64,000 bases of DNA from a virus, in the IMG/VR virus record IMGVR_UViG_3300034198_009894, positions 89,586 to 153,585 of that record; one strand, given 5' to 3'. The notes under the pieces were generated by a model. It worked only from the letters and a program-made list of their open reading frames with translations. It was not told the origin of the DNA and made no database searches. A program made the translations under genes and the position numbers. Shown one piece after another: positions 9,623 through 19,383 of the stretch. Position 1 is the first letter of the stretch; every line of letters starts with the position of its first letter.

Positions 9623-12600
9623 TTAGAATCCAAATACAACGACCAAATGCGCTCGTTGTCCTAAACCTGCGGATGCTCCAGCATCACTCATTCTAGTTTG
9701 TAGAGTTATTGTGCTATTAAATACACTAGAGGCAATATTAGAGACGAACGCCGGATTTGCTAAGTCAGTTCCTCCGTCCAAGCTGGCTTGACCTAAACTA
9801 GTAATATCTCTTACGGCAAATCTCTGTGCGCTACCGTTAGCGGCACAAATTTGTCCGTACACAGTTATTGACTTTGGAGGATTAGTTTTTCCTGTAAATG
9901 CGTAATTTACGATTGCGTTTGCTCCATCCGAAATAGTAGCTGATACTCCAGATGTTTGAGATACCTTTGAATCGGAGCCAGATAAATTTCCACCGCTTCC
10001 AGTGGTGTATTTAAATACTACTATTTCTGGAGAACTAGTTCCGCCACCTCCGCCACCTGAACTAGCAATAGTAATAGTATTAGCGTCAGTTCTAGTAATC
10101 GTAACATTAGATCCAGCAGCTAAAGTAACATTATCGGTAGAAGAATCGCTACCTGTAAGTCTTAAATTAGCACCGCCTGTTACTGTTTCTGCACTAATAC
10201 TATAGGTTGTTCCTGCGCCACCGCCACCTGAATATTGTGGAATGTTCAATGTGCCATTTGTAAACGTAGCAGCCCCGCTAGTTCCAGTTGTTGTTAGAGT
10301 AATTGGTGCTTGATAATCTGTTCCAGCGGAAGCAGCTACAAACCCACTTCCGTTTCCTTTTAATAGACCGTTTAGTGTAGTAGTTACCGCTAGTGTTCCA
10401 GATGCTGTTACTGGACTTCCGGTTACCGTAAATCCAGTTGGCATTGTCAGTCCTACACTTGTTACTGTTCCAGAACCACCTCCACTTCCACCAGAAGCAG
10501 CAATAGTAATTTCGTTAGCTGCGGATCCCGTACCTTTAGTTAAAGTAACATTAGTTCCAGCTACTAGCGTAACAGATGTAGTTCCAGTTCCACTTCCTCC
10601 GGCAGTTAATGTAATATTTTTCTTTGTAGCTTGTCCAGATACATCTGCTGCGCTTATGCTGTATGTAGTATCTGTGTTTGCTACTACATCAGTAAGCTTT
10701 GCTATGGCATTCCAAGCTCCGCCCTGAGCAAAGTAGGGTCTTGTATCAGCATTACTAACTGCTAGAGCGCCTTGATAAGTAGTGGCATTAGGAAAAGCAG
10801 CTTGATTTGTAAAATAGAAAGGAATAACACTGCCCACCGCCGGAGCTGTAATTAGTCCAGTGTCGGAAATTGTTACTAAGCTGTTTTGAATTAGCTTGCC
10901 TGTGTTGGAGTCAAATCTAGCAATAGCGTTGTCAGTAGCGGACGCTGGTCCAACTACATCTCCGCTTCCTCCTCCGCTAGAAACAGTTGCCCATTCTAGA
11001 CCGCTAGCTGCGGAATTCACACGCAATACTTGAAGAGCAGTTCCTATACTTGTTAAACCTGTGCCGCCGGCGGTTGTTGGAACAGTAGACTGTGTAAATC
11101 CAAGTGTTACAGCACCATTAGTTGTGGAAGCAGTAACTCCACCGCCACCAGTTACACTTAGTACTCCAGTATTAGCAATAGCATTGTTAGTTATTGATAT
11201 ACCAGTGCCGGCGGTCAATGAATTGGGTCCACCAAACTGCGTGAATACAATGTTTGTAGTCCCGAGAGTTATTGTGCCCGAGGTAGTCATTACCCACTGA
11301 GTGGTGGCAAGTGTTCCTTCACCAACGAAAAATGCGTCTCCGGAATTAATATTTGATGAACTATTAAAATCACTTACTCTAGTCAACACAAACGGATTTA
11401 ACGTAGTAAGCTCATACATACCATTTTGCGTTTGTGTTGTCTGATTTTTAACTAATATACGATCACCTAGCGATAAAGTTACTCCATTTATTGACCCTAA
11501 TGATCCAGATCCAGTTAACGTAGCTCCAGTTCCTGCTGTACCATTGTTGTATGTAGCAGTGATATTAGATGCAGTAGCGGTACGAGCTGACTCTTTTACT
11601 ACTAATCCAGACGCTAAATTGTCCACGTATTGTTTAGTTGCGGCGTGAAGAGCAGTTGTGGGATTGCCACTAAGAGACAGCGCTCCAGTCATAGTACCGC
11701 CAGCAAGAGGAACAAATCCGACAGCACTGATAACGTCATTGTCAATAGTAATAGTTGTGCCGTCTACTTTTACTCCACCGCGGACCGTAGTAGACGCTGC
11801 TGGTAAAGTGTAACTACTACCCCCAGTAGAATCGGTGCCGTTTACCCAATTAGTACCATTATACTTTAGCACTTCTCCAGTGGTTGGAGTGGTAATAACT
11901 ACGTCCGTTAGATCATCTAAATTAGTGGCGCCACCACCGCCACCACCACTCACAGCGCTTATTATTCCGTCTTCTATGGTAATTGTTGTTCCGTCTATCT
12001 TTACTAAACCCAAGACATTTACTGAAGCAGTGGGTATAGCTGCGTATTCTAGTGCGGTTCCAAGAGAGTTTACTTTTAGATAGCTGTTTGCTTCACCCTT
12101 AGAACTTAAACCAGTTCCGCCGTTATCGATGTCTAATGTTCCCGCTAGAGTAAATGTACCAGAGCTGGTTATAGGATTTTCAGAGGAAGAACTAACGGTT
12201 AGTCCAGTATTGCCAGTAGAAAAACCAATACTAGTTACAGTTCCAGTACCAGATGTGTTACCCCAGCTTAACTTGCCAGACCCGTCTGTAATCAACACTT
12301 GTCCAGTAGATCCGCCGCCTATGCTAAGTTTGTTTACATCGGTAAATGTGGCGCCCTGAGCTACTTCTATGGAATCAACTGATAGTATCTTGGTATTGGG
12401 ATTGAAGGAAAATGAGCTTACTCCGTCCAAATCACCGCCGTTGTTAAACTGAACTTGATAGTTAGAACCACCGGGCTCATCGACATACACAAATTGCTGT
12501 ACAGTGCTTTGATCTATTCCGGTAACGTATATATCTTTGTCCGTGTTTATAACACTAACGGCATCTGCGCCGGCAAACAATAGCGTATTGTTGGTGGCGT

Positions 12601-12799
12601 TGTTAAATGTTATTCTGCCATCAGTTAAAGAAGGTTGACGAGAAACTGATGTAATAGAACTTGAAGTAGTATTTCCAATAGCATCTACTTGTGTTATATT
12701 TGTTGCTATCGGTGGACCACTTAGGGCTGTTGATACAGTCTGCGCTACTACAGGATCGTCTCCTGAAATTATCGTTGCTGAGGGTGTTTTGATTGCCAT
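9623..12799 (-). CDS. Large tail-fibre-like protein (1058 aa)
   Basis: A modular fibre with repeated blocks: LDIDNGGTGLSSKGEANSYL and VPTTAGGTGLTSIG repeats, VNVLGLVKIDGTTITIEDGI and TTVRGGVKVDGTTITIDNDV repeats, a HAATKQYVDNLASGLVVKES module (residues ~390-520) shared with the 1066-residue fibre, and GNGSGFVAASAGTDYQ-type repeats later. Gly/Ser linkers (GGGGGG, GGSGGGSG) separate beta modules. The C-terminal ~140 residues look like a separate globular head (VFKYTTGSGGNLSGSDS onward). The ribosome binding site is AAAGGAAAT before the ATG. It is probably a receptor-binding or whisker-like virion fibre; the exact position in the particle is unknown. Confidence 0.8.
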   Translation of the reverse strand: MAIKTPSATIISGDDPVVAQTVSTALSGPPIATNITQVDAIGNTTSSSITSVSRQPSLTDGRITFNNATNNTLLFAGADAVSVINTDKDIYVTGIDQSTVQQFVYVDEPGGSNYQVQFNNGGDLDGVSSFSFNPNTKILSVDSIEVAQGATFTDVNKLSIGGGSTGQVLITDGSGKLSWGNTSGTGTVTSIGFSTGNTGLTVSSSSENPITSSGTFTLAGTLDIDNGGTGLSSKGEANSYLKVNSLGTALEYAAIPTASVNVLGLVKIDGTTITIEDGIISAVSGGGGGGATNLDDLTDVVITTPTTGEVLKYNGTNWVNGTDSTGGSSYTLPAASTTVRGGVKVDGTTITIDNDVISAVGFVPLAGGTMTGALSLSGNPTTALHAATKQYVDNLASGLVVKESARTATASNITATYNNGTAGTGATLTGSGSLGSINGVTLSLGDRILVKNQTTQTQNGMYELTTLNPFVLTRVSDFNSSSNINSGDAFFVGEGTLATTQWVMTTSGTITLGTTNIVFTQFGGPNSLTAGTGISITNNAIANTGVLSVTGGGGVTASTTNGAVTLGFTQSTVPTTAGGTGLTSIGTALQVLRVNSAASGLEWATVSSGGGSGDVVGPASATDNAIARFDSNTGKLIQNSLVTISDTGLITAPAVGSVIPFYFTNQAAFPNATTYQGALAVSNADTRPYFAQGGAWNAIAKLTDVVANTDTTYSISAADVSGQATKKNITLTAGGSGTGTTSVTLVAGTNVTLTKGTGSAANEITIAASGGSGGGSGTVTSVGLTMPTGFTVTGSPVTASGTLAVTTTLNGLLKGNGSGFVAASAGTDYQAPITLTTTGTSGAATFTNGTLNIPQYSGGGGAGTTYSISAETVTGGANLRLTGSDSSTDNVTLAAGSNVTITRTDANTITIASSGGGGGGTSSPEIVVFKYTTGSGGNLSGSDSKVSQTSGVSATISDGANAIVNYAFTGKTNPPKSITVYGQICAANGSAQRFAVRDITSLGQASLDGGTDLANPAFVSNIASSVFNSTITLQTRMSDAGASAGLGQRAHLVVVFGF

Positions 12800-12895
12800 T
12801 ATAATTTCCTTTTAACCGCCTTTGTGCGAATTAATCTTTATAATGTATTTAGCACACCGTGTGTTTTTAATTCTATGAATATTGTAAAAGAAATA

Positions 12896-12921
12896 AAAAA
12901 GACCGCACGTGCGGTCTTTTT
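12896..12921 (-). terminator. Intrinsic terminator after the glycosyltransferase-like gene
   Basis: Perfect palindrome built on AGACCGCACGTGCGGTCT, flanked by A-runs and T-runs. On the minus strand T6 follows the stem. It sits 20 nt past the stop at 12942. Confidence 0.9.
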
Positions 12922-12941
12922 AGAGCGAGTCTATAGCTCAA

Positions 12942-13835
12942 TCAAGCACTGGCGGTCTCAATCAATTGAATTTTTCCAGCGTTTTTCATAGCTTCCAGAT
13001 AACTTTGTCCAAGAGAACTAATTAAAGCGTCTTGTAGTTGAGCAGAGTATGCGAAGTTGCCACGATGTGAGAGCATTACGCGCTTATCAACATAAACCTT
13101 GCCTCCCAATGAACGCCAATTATCGCAGAAAGTCCAATCATCATTGTTGAGTGAATTACCAACTACGCTTGAGTTAAAGTAAGTGCGTAGATACTTATCG
13201 TACTCAGTAGATGTTCCAGCATCAACAGAATATGGTGTAACGGCAGAGTGTTCATTCATCTTGGTGAATACTTCACGCTTGATGAGCATAAACCCAGTAC
13301 CAGTACGTGCCACTTCGTGTAGTCCGTCATCGCCCTCTTCGGCATTTTCTAAGGTATTTATTACCCAGCGAATTGGAATAGTCTTAGTTGGGTACAGACC
13401 GCTGATAACATCAACTTTGCGATTTAGTAGCACTAGTAGATGCCAGGGTTCCCAGCCAATGTCACTATCAATAAACATTAGATGAGTCTTATCTTCTTGC
13501 GACAAGAATTTAGCTGCTAGCATATTTTTTGAACGGGCCTGCCAGGAATCGTTGGATGAGGTTTCCAGTGACCATTCAAAGCCAAACTGTCTGGCAGCGT
13601 TAGAGAACTTAATAAAGCTAATGAACGAACTTTCCGAGATAGATCCATTGACGCACGGCATAGCTAGATGTACTCTAGTTGAGCGTAGATAGTCCAAATC
13701 AATTTGAACTCCGTCGGTTTGTTCAGTTACTTCTTCTGTTCCCCCAGCACTGGCTTGCTGCGCTGACTTGTCTGCTAGTTCTTGTACTGCTTCTACGGGA
13801 ATTTTTTGCTTCTTACTTGACTTTTTTGTTGCCAT
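12942..13835 (-). CDS. GT-A-type glycosyltransferase-like protein
   Basis: The first ~45 residues are a Lys/Ala/Gln/Glu-rich, low-complexity extension (MATKKSSKKQ). From residue ~53 a Rossmann-like sugar nucleotide fold begins (RVHLAMPCVNGSISESSFIS), followed by MFIDSDIGWEP with the DSD triad at ~123-125. This is the metal-binding DxD motif of GT-A glycosyltransferases. A later conserved RTGTGFMLIKREVF block resembles the acceptor-side motif of the same fold. Similar proteins occur in many T4-like aquatic phages; the sugar and acceptor are unknown. Candidates are virion fibre proteins, DNA bases or host surface glycans. The ribosome binding site AAAGGTAAC is present, and a terminator follows the gene. 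Confidence 0.75.
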   Translation of the reverse strand: MATKKSSKKQKIPVEAVQELADKSAQQASAGGTEEVTEQTDGVQIDLDYLRSTRVHLAMPCVNGSISESSFISFIKFSNAARQFGFEWSLETSSNDSWQARSKNMLAAKFLSQEDKTHLMFIDSDIGWEPWHLLVLLNRKVDVISGLYPTKTIPIRWVINTLENAEEGDDGLHEVARTGTGFMLIKREVFTKMNEHSAVTPYSVDAGTSTEYDKYLRTYFNSSVVGNSLNNDDWTFCDNWRSLGGKVYVDKRVMLSHRGNFAYSAQLQDALISSLGQSYLEAMKNAGKIQLIETASA

Positions 13836-13903
13836 ATTGTTACCTTTCTTAAGTATTAAAAAAACTATGATAACAATATTTACGACTCAAGTCAATAGAT
13901 AAA

Positions 13904-14083
13904 TTATTTTTCCTCTAGATAATCAGCAGTTTCGGACAAATGAACTCTGATCTGTTTTTTATTCTTTGCTGCGTTAATTGATTCTCTAATCAACTTTAAT
14001 AGTTGAAGCTTCTGTTCAATGGTGGCGCCATTTAATAGTGGTCTGCTTTCTCGTATTAGTCTAAGTAGATTAGAGTTGTTCAT
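13904..14083 (-). CDS. Small helical protein (59 aa)
   Basis: This short frame runs from an ATG 1 nt past the stop of the 115-residue gene to a TAA, so translation is probably coupled. The protein begins MNNSNLLRLIRESRPLLNGA and continues with a basic amphipathic helix (EQKLQLLKLIRESINAAKNK), ending in an acidic tail. No known domain is recognised. Spacing and codon structure support a real gene; its function is unknown. Confidence 0.6.
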   Translation of the reverse strand: MNNSNLLRLIRESRPLLNGATIEQKLQLLKLIRESINAAKNKKQIRVHLSETADYLEEK

Positions 14084-14084
14084 A

Positions 14085-14432
14085 TTAATAACTCACACTT
14101 ACAAAGTGAACTGATCCTGCTGTCCAGTCAACTAATCTTGCTCTTAGCAGAACAAAGTTTCCAGTAAAATTTAAGAACCCACTTTTCTCTGTAATATCAA
14201 TTTCATTGATAATGACCCAATCGGACTCCGTTGGGCTAGTTTCAAGTGTACCCTCTAATAAAACCGTAGCATTAAATTGCTGCTCAAATGACCACGCAAA
14301 AGTCTGCAGATTACTGGAGGCCGTATAATAGGAAGCAGCTTCTACTGATTCACCGATAAATGTTGCCTGTGGCTGAGTCGGTCCTGGATGAGCCATGGCA
14401 GTAATCAAATTTAACGTAGTCGTTTGAGCCAT
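14085..14432 (-). CDS. Small beta-rich protein, probably structural (115 aa)
   Basis: A compact beta-strand-rich protein with a central LLEGTLETSPTESDWVIINE segment. Phrases of the form LEGTLxxxPxxxDW are common in phage beta-sandwich domains attached to virions. The ATG overlaps the TAA of the upstream 54-residue gene (TAATG), and the stop is 1 nt from the downstream gene, so three small genes form a coupled set. Its role is not known; a small virion protein is a guess from fold-like features only. Confidence 0.65.
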   Translation of the reverse strand: MAQTTTLNLITAMAHPGPTQPQATFIGESVEAASYYTASSNLQTFAWSFEQQFNATVLLEGTLETSPTESDWVIINEIDITEKSGFLNFTGNFVLLRARLVDWTAGSVHFVSVSY

Positions 14433-14596
14433 TATGCTAATTCCGCTTCTACAATTACTGAATTTCCAAGAAGCTCCTGTGCCACTTGTTCTATAGAGCT
14501 AATTATTTCTTCTGTTATTAAAGAAGAATTTTCCGAATCAGCTTTAATCAGCTTACTAATTTTTACTACAATGATTTCTTCTTGTATCTTGGCCAC
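14432..14596 (-). CDS. Small protein with GTG start (54 aa)
   Basis: This frame is too short to be noticed easily. It starts GTG at 14596 with GGAG 6 nt upstream and ends in TAA overlapping the next ATG (TAATG). The protein starts VAKIQEEIIVVKISKLIKAD and then has an acidic helix (ITEEIISSIEQVAQELLG). No family is recognised. The good ribosome binding site and the overlap with the next gene are the evidence that it is translated. Confidence 0.6.
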   Translation of the reverse strand: MAKIQEEIIVVKISKLIKADSENSSLITEEIISSIEQVAQELLGNSVIVEAELA

Positions 14597-14608
14597 AAAA
14601 AACTCCTA

Positions 14609-15337
14609 TTATGTTGTATTTATTCTTTTTTCAATATTGCTGACTTTGCGAATCAACTCAGGAAACTTTAACATCAAATAAGTAATATGTCGCTCATCAT
14701 CAAGATCAATAAAAAAAGTAGAATTCATAAATCTAGAACGCGACGAATGTTGAAAGAATCTTCTTAGAGCATAACTACAATCTATGTCCAATACATTATC
14801 ACGTACATAATTCCATAAATCAGTTTTATCTTGATCGCTAATTCTGAATGAAGAAAAATATGTTCTTATTTTTCTTTTTGGATTCATATGATAAATTACG
14901 TCGCGTTGAAACCCTGCGATTTTTTCAACCTTGAAAAATGTCACTGGCAACATTGTATCATTGTATTCATTTTCAGTGAACGAATCAATCAACTCCTTTA
15001 TCGCATCATCACTATTGTAATACACACTAAATGTATCGCAGCAAAACATAAACTTTATGTCTGACTTGAGTGCTTTATGCTTATTTGTCCACAGTACTAT
15101 GTTTCTAGCAATATTGTCACTTGATCCTATTACTTGTCTTACGGTCATATTTTTACCGTGACCCAAATAATAACTACACTTAGTGTCTAATCTATTAGAA
15201 AACTGATACTCGTTTTTTACTGACCTGAAAAAATGTATTCCAATAATATCAAATTTAACTTTGTACTGATATCGATCAAAGTAGTTATTAACGTGTGCTT
15301 TATCTAAAACAAAATTAGTGTAATGTAATGATTCCAT
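14609..15337 (-). CDS. Hypothetical protein downstream of clpA (242 aa)
   Basis: Rich in aromatic and basic residues (VNNYFDRYQYKVKFDIIGIH; NVIYHMNPKRKI-like stretch near residue 165), with no recognised domain. The start is chosen at 15337 (MESLHYTNF), which reduces the overlap with the ClpA gene to 23 nt and leaves GGAG 12 nt upstream. An in-frame ATG at 15361 is the alternative. The overlap with clpA suggests co-expression. A ClpA partner or adaptor is possible from position alone, but nothing in the sequence proves it. Confidence 0.6.
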   Translation of the reverse strand: MESLHYTNFVLDKAHVNNYFDRYQYKVKFDIIGIHFFRSVKNEYQFSNRLDTKCSYYLGHGKNMTVRQVIGSSDNIARNIVLWTNKHKALKSDIKFMFCCDTFSVYYNSDDAIKELIDSFTENEYNDTMLPVTFFKVEKIAGFQRDVIYHMNPKRKIRTYFSSFRISDQDKTDLWNYVRDNVLDIDCSYALRRFFQHSSRSRFMNSTFFIDLDDERHITYLMLKFPELIRKVSNIEKRINTT

Positions 15338-17591
15338 CTGACCCAACCACTCCAGTAACATCAGTCATCTTACTAACTACGTTAAATTCAATTTTTTCGT
15401 TTATCAATGTTGCGCACATTGTAGAATTCTTCAACTTTTCAAAAAGTATTTTCTTGCTAAGAGGAACACGAATCAACTCATCAATTTTACGTGCCAATGG
15501 TCTAGCTCCCATCTTATCATCGTATCCAATTTTTCCTAGATGCTCTATTGCTTCTTCGCTAAAGTTTATAGTAATTCCGTGCTGATTAATCAATTGCTTC
15601 TTTAGTTCGTTCAAAAACTTAACCACGATTTTCTTTATCGCTAGCATATCTAGTTTTTTGAACTTACATATCATGTCAATACGATTGCGCAACTCGGGCT
15701 TAAAGAATTCTTTTAGAGCCTTTTCATCACTGTCTGTTTTTCGTTGATCGCCGAAGCCAATATTATTACGCTCACTGTCGGCAGCGCCCATATTACTGGT
15801 CATAATTACAATAGTATTTTTAGCACTGACCTTTTTACCGTTAGTTCCGGTAATAGTTCCCTCGTCCAACAGTTGTAGGAATAAGTTGTATACGTCTGGG
15901 TGTGCCTTTTCAACTTCGTCAAACAGCATTATTGAATATGGGTTTTTGCTTAGATCGCTAATTATTTTTCCGCCGCCCAGATTGCTGTCTTCGTAGCCTA
16001 CATATCCAGGAGGAGCTCCAATCAACCCAGCGACACTATGTTTTTCCTGATATTCACTCATATCGTACTTAAGCAAAATCATATCCAAGTTTTCGCTTAA
16101 TAGACGAGCTAGTTCTGTTTTTCCTGTTCCGGTTGGGCCTAAAAATAGAAAGCTTGCCATTGGCTTCTTTTCATTTGAAATGCCAGCATAGCTTACATAA
16201 ATGCGATTTAGTACTTCATCAACCACGTGTTCTTGTCCGTATAGCTTTTCTTTGATCCCAGCTTCAAGATTAATCACGTGTTCAGTCTTGTTAACATCAA
16301 GCTTGCTTTCTGGAATGTTTGCCATTTTACTGATTTGTTCGCGCACGTTGGCATCAATAATAACAGCTCCGATATTATTTTCAACTCGTTGTTTAGCGCA
16401 GGCAGCATCCAATAAGTCTATGCTCTTATCTGGGTTTTTCTTATCGTGTATGTATCGTGCGCCATAATCAATGGCACTAGTAATAGCGCTTTCCTGAATA
16501 GTGACTTTATGAAATTCATTTAGTCTCTCGGACAATCCAGTTAAAATCTTTTTAGTAGTTTCTAAACTAGGTTCATCTACGCTTACACGATAGAATCTAC
16601 GCATAAGCGCCCGATCCTTTTCAAAGCTTTCGTAATATTCTTCCCACGTAGTACTGGCAATAATCTTTAGTGTGCCCTTTGTAATAGCAGGTTTAATCAT
16701 ATTGGCGAAATCAACACTACTTGATGTGCTGCCGCCTGCTCCACGCATAGTATGAGCTTCGTCAATAAACAGAATTACATTCTTTTTGGTGTTTAATGCT
16801 TCAATAACATTTTTGACTTTTTCTTCAAAGTCACCACGATATTTACTACCAGCAAGTAAGCTTCCAATTTCTAAGGAATACAACTCGTGCTCCTTTAAGA
16901 ATTCTGGAACATCTTCATTTACGATTTTATATGCCATGCCCTCTGCTATGGCAGTTTTTCCAGTACCAGGGTCTCCCACCATTAATACATTACTCTTGTA
17001 CTTCTTGGCAAGAATATTGACAATATCATAAATTTCGGTATCCCTACCGATAACGGGATCAATCTTTCCTTCTCGTGCTAGTTGAGTTAAATTGGTAGTA
17101 TGCTCATCCAATACTTCACTAGCTTGCTCCGCAGTCATCTTTGCCGACTTAGTGTTTTTAGCGTTCTTTTGCCAGAAAGCAATAAATTCGTTTCTAGTTA
17201 CTCCCCACTTTAACAAAAAGTAATGTGCGTGACTATTGGTTTCAGTAATGATACTTAGATATAAGTCTACAATCTCAATTTGACGACGACCGGTAAATAG
17301 TACCTGAGTCACAGCACGATTAAACACACGCTCTAAGGCATTTGTGCGCTTTGGATGAAATTCGTCTGTAACATTTTTTTCTATTAGAATTGTTTGATTA
17401 TCCAAAAACCCAGATAAGTCAACAATCATTGAATCAGCGTCAACTCCAAATGCGTCTAACTGACGCTTGAATGAGTCCTGAAGCACCATACTCAATAATG
17501 CGTGTTCAAGCGTAACGTATTTGTGATTTCTATCTTTAGCCAGCGACACCGCTCTTTCAATAATTTGCTCTACTTCTGGGTTGTTTATCAT
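15315..17591 (-). CDS. clpA: ClpA-type AAA+ unfoldase
   Basis: A class I Hsp100 ATPase of 758 residues, the usual ClpA length. It has a Clp N-domain (1-145), D1 with Walker A GDPGTGKT (206-213) and Walker B FIDEAH (275-280), then D2 with Walker A GPTGTGKT (485-492), Walker B LFDEVEKAH (~556) and sensor-2 GARP (696-699). There is no long M-domain between D1 and D2, so it is ClpA-like rather than ClpB-like. The D2 loop ERNNIGFGD places IGF at 611-613, where ClpA has its IGL ClpP-docking tripeptide, so coupling to a ClpP peptidase is plausible. The start overlaps the stop of the J-domain gene by 4 nt. No ClpP gene is visible in the window. The role in infection is unknown. Confidence 0.92.
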   Translation of the reverse strand: MINNPEVEQIIERAVSLAKDRNHKYVTLEHALLSMVLQDSFKRQLDAFGVDADSMIVDLSGFLDNQTILIEKNVTDEFHPKRTNALERVFNRAVTQVLFTGRRQIEIVDLYLSIITETNSHAHYFLLKWGVTRNEFIAFWQKNAKNTKSAKMTAEQASEVLDEHTTNLTQLAREGKIDPVIGRDTEIYDIVNILAKKYKSNVLMVGDPGTGKTAIAEGMAYKIVNEDVPEFLKEHELYSLEIGSLLAGSKYRGDFEEKVKNVIEALNTKKNVILFIDEAHTMRGAGGSTSSSVDFANMIKPAITKGTLKIIASTTWEEYYESFEKDRALMRRFYRVSVDEPSLETTKKILTGLSERLNEFHKVTIQESAITSAIDYGARYIHDKKNPDKSIDLLDAACAKQRVENNIGAVIIDANVREQISKMANIPESKLDVNKTEHVINLEAGIKEKLYGQEHVVDEVLNRIYVSYAGISNEKKPMASFLFLGPTGTGKTELARLLSENLDMILLKYDMSEYQEKHSVAGLIGAPPGYVGYEDSNLGGGKIISDLSKNPYSIMLFDEVEKAHPDVYNLFLQLLDEGTITGTNGKKVSAKNTIVIMTSNMGAADSERNNIGFGDQRKTDSDEKALKEFFKPELRNRIDMICKFKKLDMLAIKKIVVKFLNELKKQLINQHGITINFSEEAIEHLGKIGYDDKMGARPLARKIDELIRVPLSKKILFEKLKNSTMCATLINEKIEFNVVSKMTDVTGVVGSDGIITLH

Positions 17592-18364
17592 CTTTGAACC
17601 TTTCTTGTATTCTGTTCTTGTTGAATTGAGTTTAATAACTCGTCACTTATTGTATCAGGTATCTTTGCTTTTATCAATATGTATTGGTCACCAACTGCTC
17701 CGAATCTATTAGATAGACCCTGTCCTGATAATCTTAGTTGATGATCAGCCTTACTAAGTTTTGATAATGTGATTTCCAGTTCTCGCTTGTGTATAGTAGT
17801 GAATTTTATTACTGTACCCAGAATCAAATCAAATACATCAACGTCCACGGTTGAATATAAATCCAATCCGCGTCTGTTAAATCGCTGATCGTGATTTACA
17901 ATAAACGTAACTTGAATCACGGCGTTTTCTATTAAGTTATCGTAACGATACACTTCACCGTTTTCTATTCCGCGTGGAACATTTATCTCTACGTATTTCG
18001 TTCCAGAGTGAGTATTTATTTGTAGTGCCTGTACACTGTCTGCTACAATTTGTTCCAGATTTAGATGAATTCCAAAATTATAAACTTGAAGTGCGTTGGC
18101 TCTATTATGCGAATTAAACATATTGAAAATATCATTAAAATTTCCAAAAGTAAATTCTGGGCTGTGTTGTCGTGGATTATCGTGTTGACTTCTTTTATCA
18201 GCATCGCTCAGTATATCGTAGGCACTTTGTATTTCCTGAAACTTCTTAGTATCGCCCTGACTTTTATCCGGGTGATGCTGACTTGCCAATTTTCTGTATG
18301 CTTTTTTTATATCGTCTAACGTGGAGTTTCTATCAACTCCTAGTATTTTATAAGGATCCATCAA
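17588..18364 (-). CDS. DnaJ-like co-chaperone (type II)
   Basis: An N-terminal J domain (residues ~3-70: DPYKILGVDRNSTLDDIKKA) has the essential HPD at 31-33. A Phe/Asn/Gly-containing linker follows (FTFGNFNDIFNMF), then a C-terminal substrate-binding region with the VPRGIENGEVYRY and RRGLDLYSTVDVDVFDLILG motifs of DnaJ/CbpA C-terminal domains. The cysteine zinc-finger domain is absent, so this is a CbpA-like form. It would stimulate a DnaK-type Hsp70, presumably the host's. Coupled translation with the ClpA gene (ATGA) suggests the two act together. Length, 258 residues, is a little short for CbpA. Confidence 0.9.
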   Translation of the reverse strand: MMDPYKILGVDRNSTLDDIKKAYRKLASQHHPDKSQGDTKKFQEIQSAYDILSDADKRSQHDNPRQHSPEFTFGNFNDIFNMFNSHNRANALQVYNFGIHLNLEQIVADSVQALQINTHSGTKYVEINVPRGIENGEVYRYDNLIENAVIQVTFIVNHDQRFNRRGLDLYSTVDVDVFDLILGTVIKFTTIHKRELEITLSKLSKADHQLRLSGQGLSNRFGAVGDQYILIKAKIPDTISDELLNSIQQEQNTRKVQR

Positions 18365-18374
18365 CTATATATGA

Positions 18375-18842
18375 CTATGACTTACCCTCTATTTTTTCTT
18401 TAGTACGACCGTATACTGCTATCCCTAGTACCGCTCCCATAGCAATATGATAAAGCCCAGCTCCTTGTAGAGTTATGGGTTGCCATTGACTAGTTACTTG
18501 TCCGCCCTGTAGAGTTTGTAGTACGCTCCATAATACTGGAAAAATAACAAAGTCCGCTGTACAAGTGACAATATAGTGCCATCCCATAAGTGGTCTCCAA
18601 CGTTTATTGATCCAGTCACTGTTAGTGTTTTCTACTAGAACATCGGCGCCGCTAGCAGCGTTGCTTGATGCTGAACCGGTTAATATAGTCGTGGATGGCG
18701 AAGGTGAGTACTGCTGAGATATTTGCTGAGTATTTAAGTTTGTAAATTGAGGTATTTCTGGATCAGCTATCAAAATTTCTTGTGTTTGATCGTCGGTGGC
18801 AACTGGATGATTCTGTGTTCTTTTTGCTAATAATGTTGGCAT
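18375..18842 (-). CDS. Probable holin (3TM-holin-like)
   Basis: The N-terminal ~75 residues are polar and Gln/Ser/Thr-rich. A WINKRWRPLMGWHYIVTCTA segment follows with a hydrophobic helix (~86-108), and a second hydrophobic helix (~127-145: GLYHIAMGAVLGIAVYGR), then a short basic C-terminus. The RWRPLMGW ... YGRTKEKI arrangement matches the small phage and gene-transfer-agent holin family in which RP(x)xxW precedes the first helix and GRSxEK follows the last. The likely role is permeabilising the inner membrane at lysis. The lytic transglycosylase at 57905-58681 could work with it, though that one looks virion-linked. Confidence 0.65.
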   Translation of the reverse strand: MPTLLAKRTQNHPVATDDQTQEILIADPEIPQFTNLNTQQISQQYSPSPSTTILTGSASSNAASGADVLVENTNSDWINKRWRPLMGWHYIVTCTADFVIFPVLWSVLQTLQGGQVTSQWQPITLQGAGLYHIAMGAVLGIAVYGRTKEKIEGKS

Positions 18843-18843
18843 T

Positions 18844-19383
18844 TTATTTTATTCCTGCTTGACGTTGAATGCTTTTTATATACTCATCATCTTCCTCATA
18901 AACTTTAGAAGTTTTTATTCCTGCTATTTCTCTCCACTCATTTAATTCTGTTTCATTTTTACTCTTATAGTCACTAGAAGTTAATGGAATATGTCGCTGT
19001 ATGTTTTCGCGTGTAGCCGGGTAACGGTCGTGTTTTATTTTTATACTCCAGTCCTCGGCCTTCACTCCGGTTAGCGTGTCCAGATCACTTAATAATTCCA
19101 TAATTTTTCTAGGAGCACTTGGTCTGCGATTCATTTCGGCAAACACGTAATATTTGCCGCGCTCTACTTCTCCTGGACTAGTGTCGGCATCAATGATAAA
19201 TTCATACCCGCGTTCTAACCAACCAGTCAAGTCTTCTGCCGCTTCTTTTGATTTAATAATAAAACTAAGAGTAATAATGTCGTGATCTTCGCCTATTCTT
19301 GACTTGAACTCATCAATTCCAAGCGTAGTTACTAGCTGATCTTCAAAATCTAAATGTGATAGACTTTCATTTAATTGTTTCAT
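18844..19383 (-). CDS. Structural-type hypothetical protein (179 aa)
   Basis: A soluble alpha/beta protein starting MKQLNESLSHLDFEDQLVTT. The C-terminus has two copies of a short motif also seen in other proteins of this phage: NEWREIAGIKTSK and EYIKSIQRQAGIK. The start overlaps the stop of the 210-residue gene by 4 nt, so the pair is coupled. No enzymatic motif is seen. A head, neck or tail completion role is plausible because related T4-like phages carry similar pairs next to structural genes, but this is inference. Confidence 0.6.
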   Translation of the reverse strand: MKQLNESLSHLDFEDQLVTTLGIDEFKSRIGEDHDIITLSFIIKSKEAAEDLTGWLERGYEFIIDADTSPGEVERGKYYVFAEMNRRPSAPRKIMELLSDLDTLTGVKAEDWSIKIKHDRYPATRENIQRHIPLTSSDYKSKNETELNEWREIAGIKTSKVYEEDDEYIKSIQRQAGIK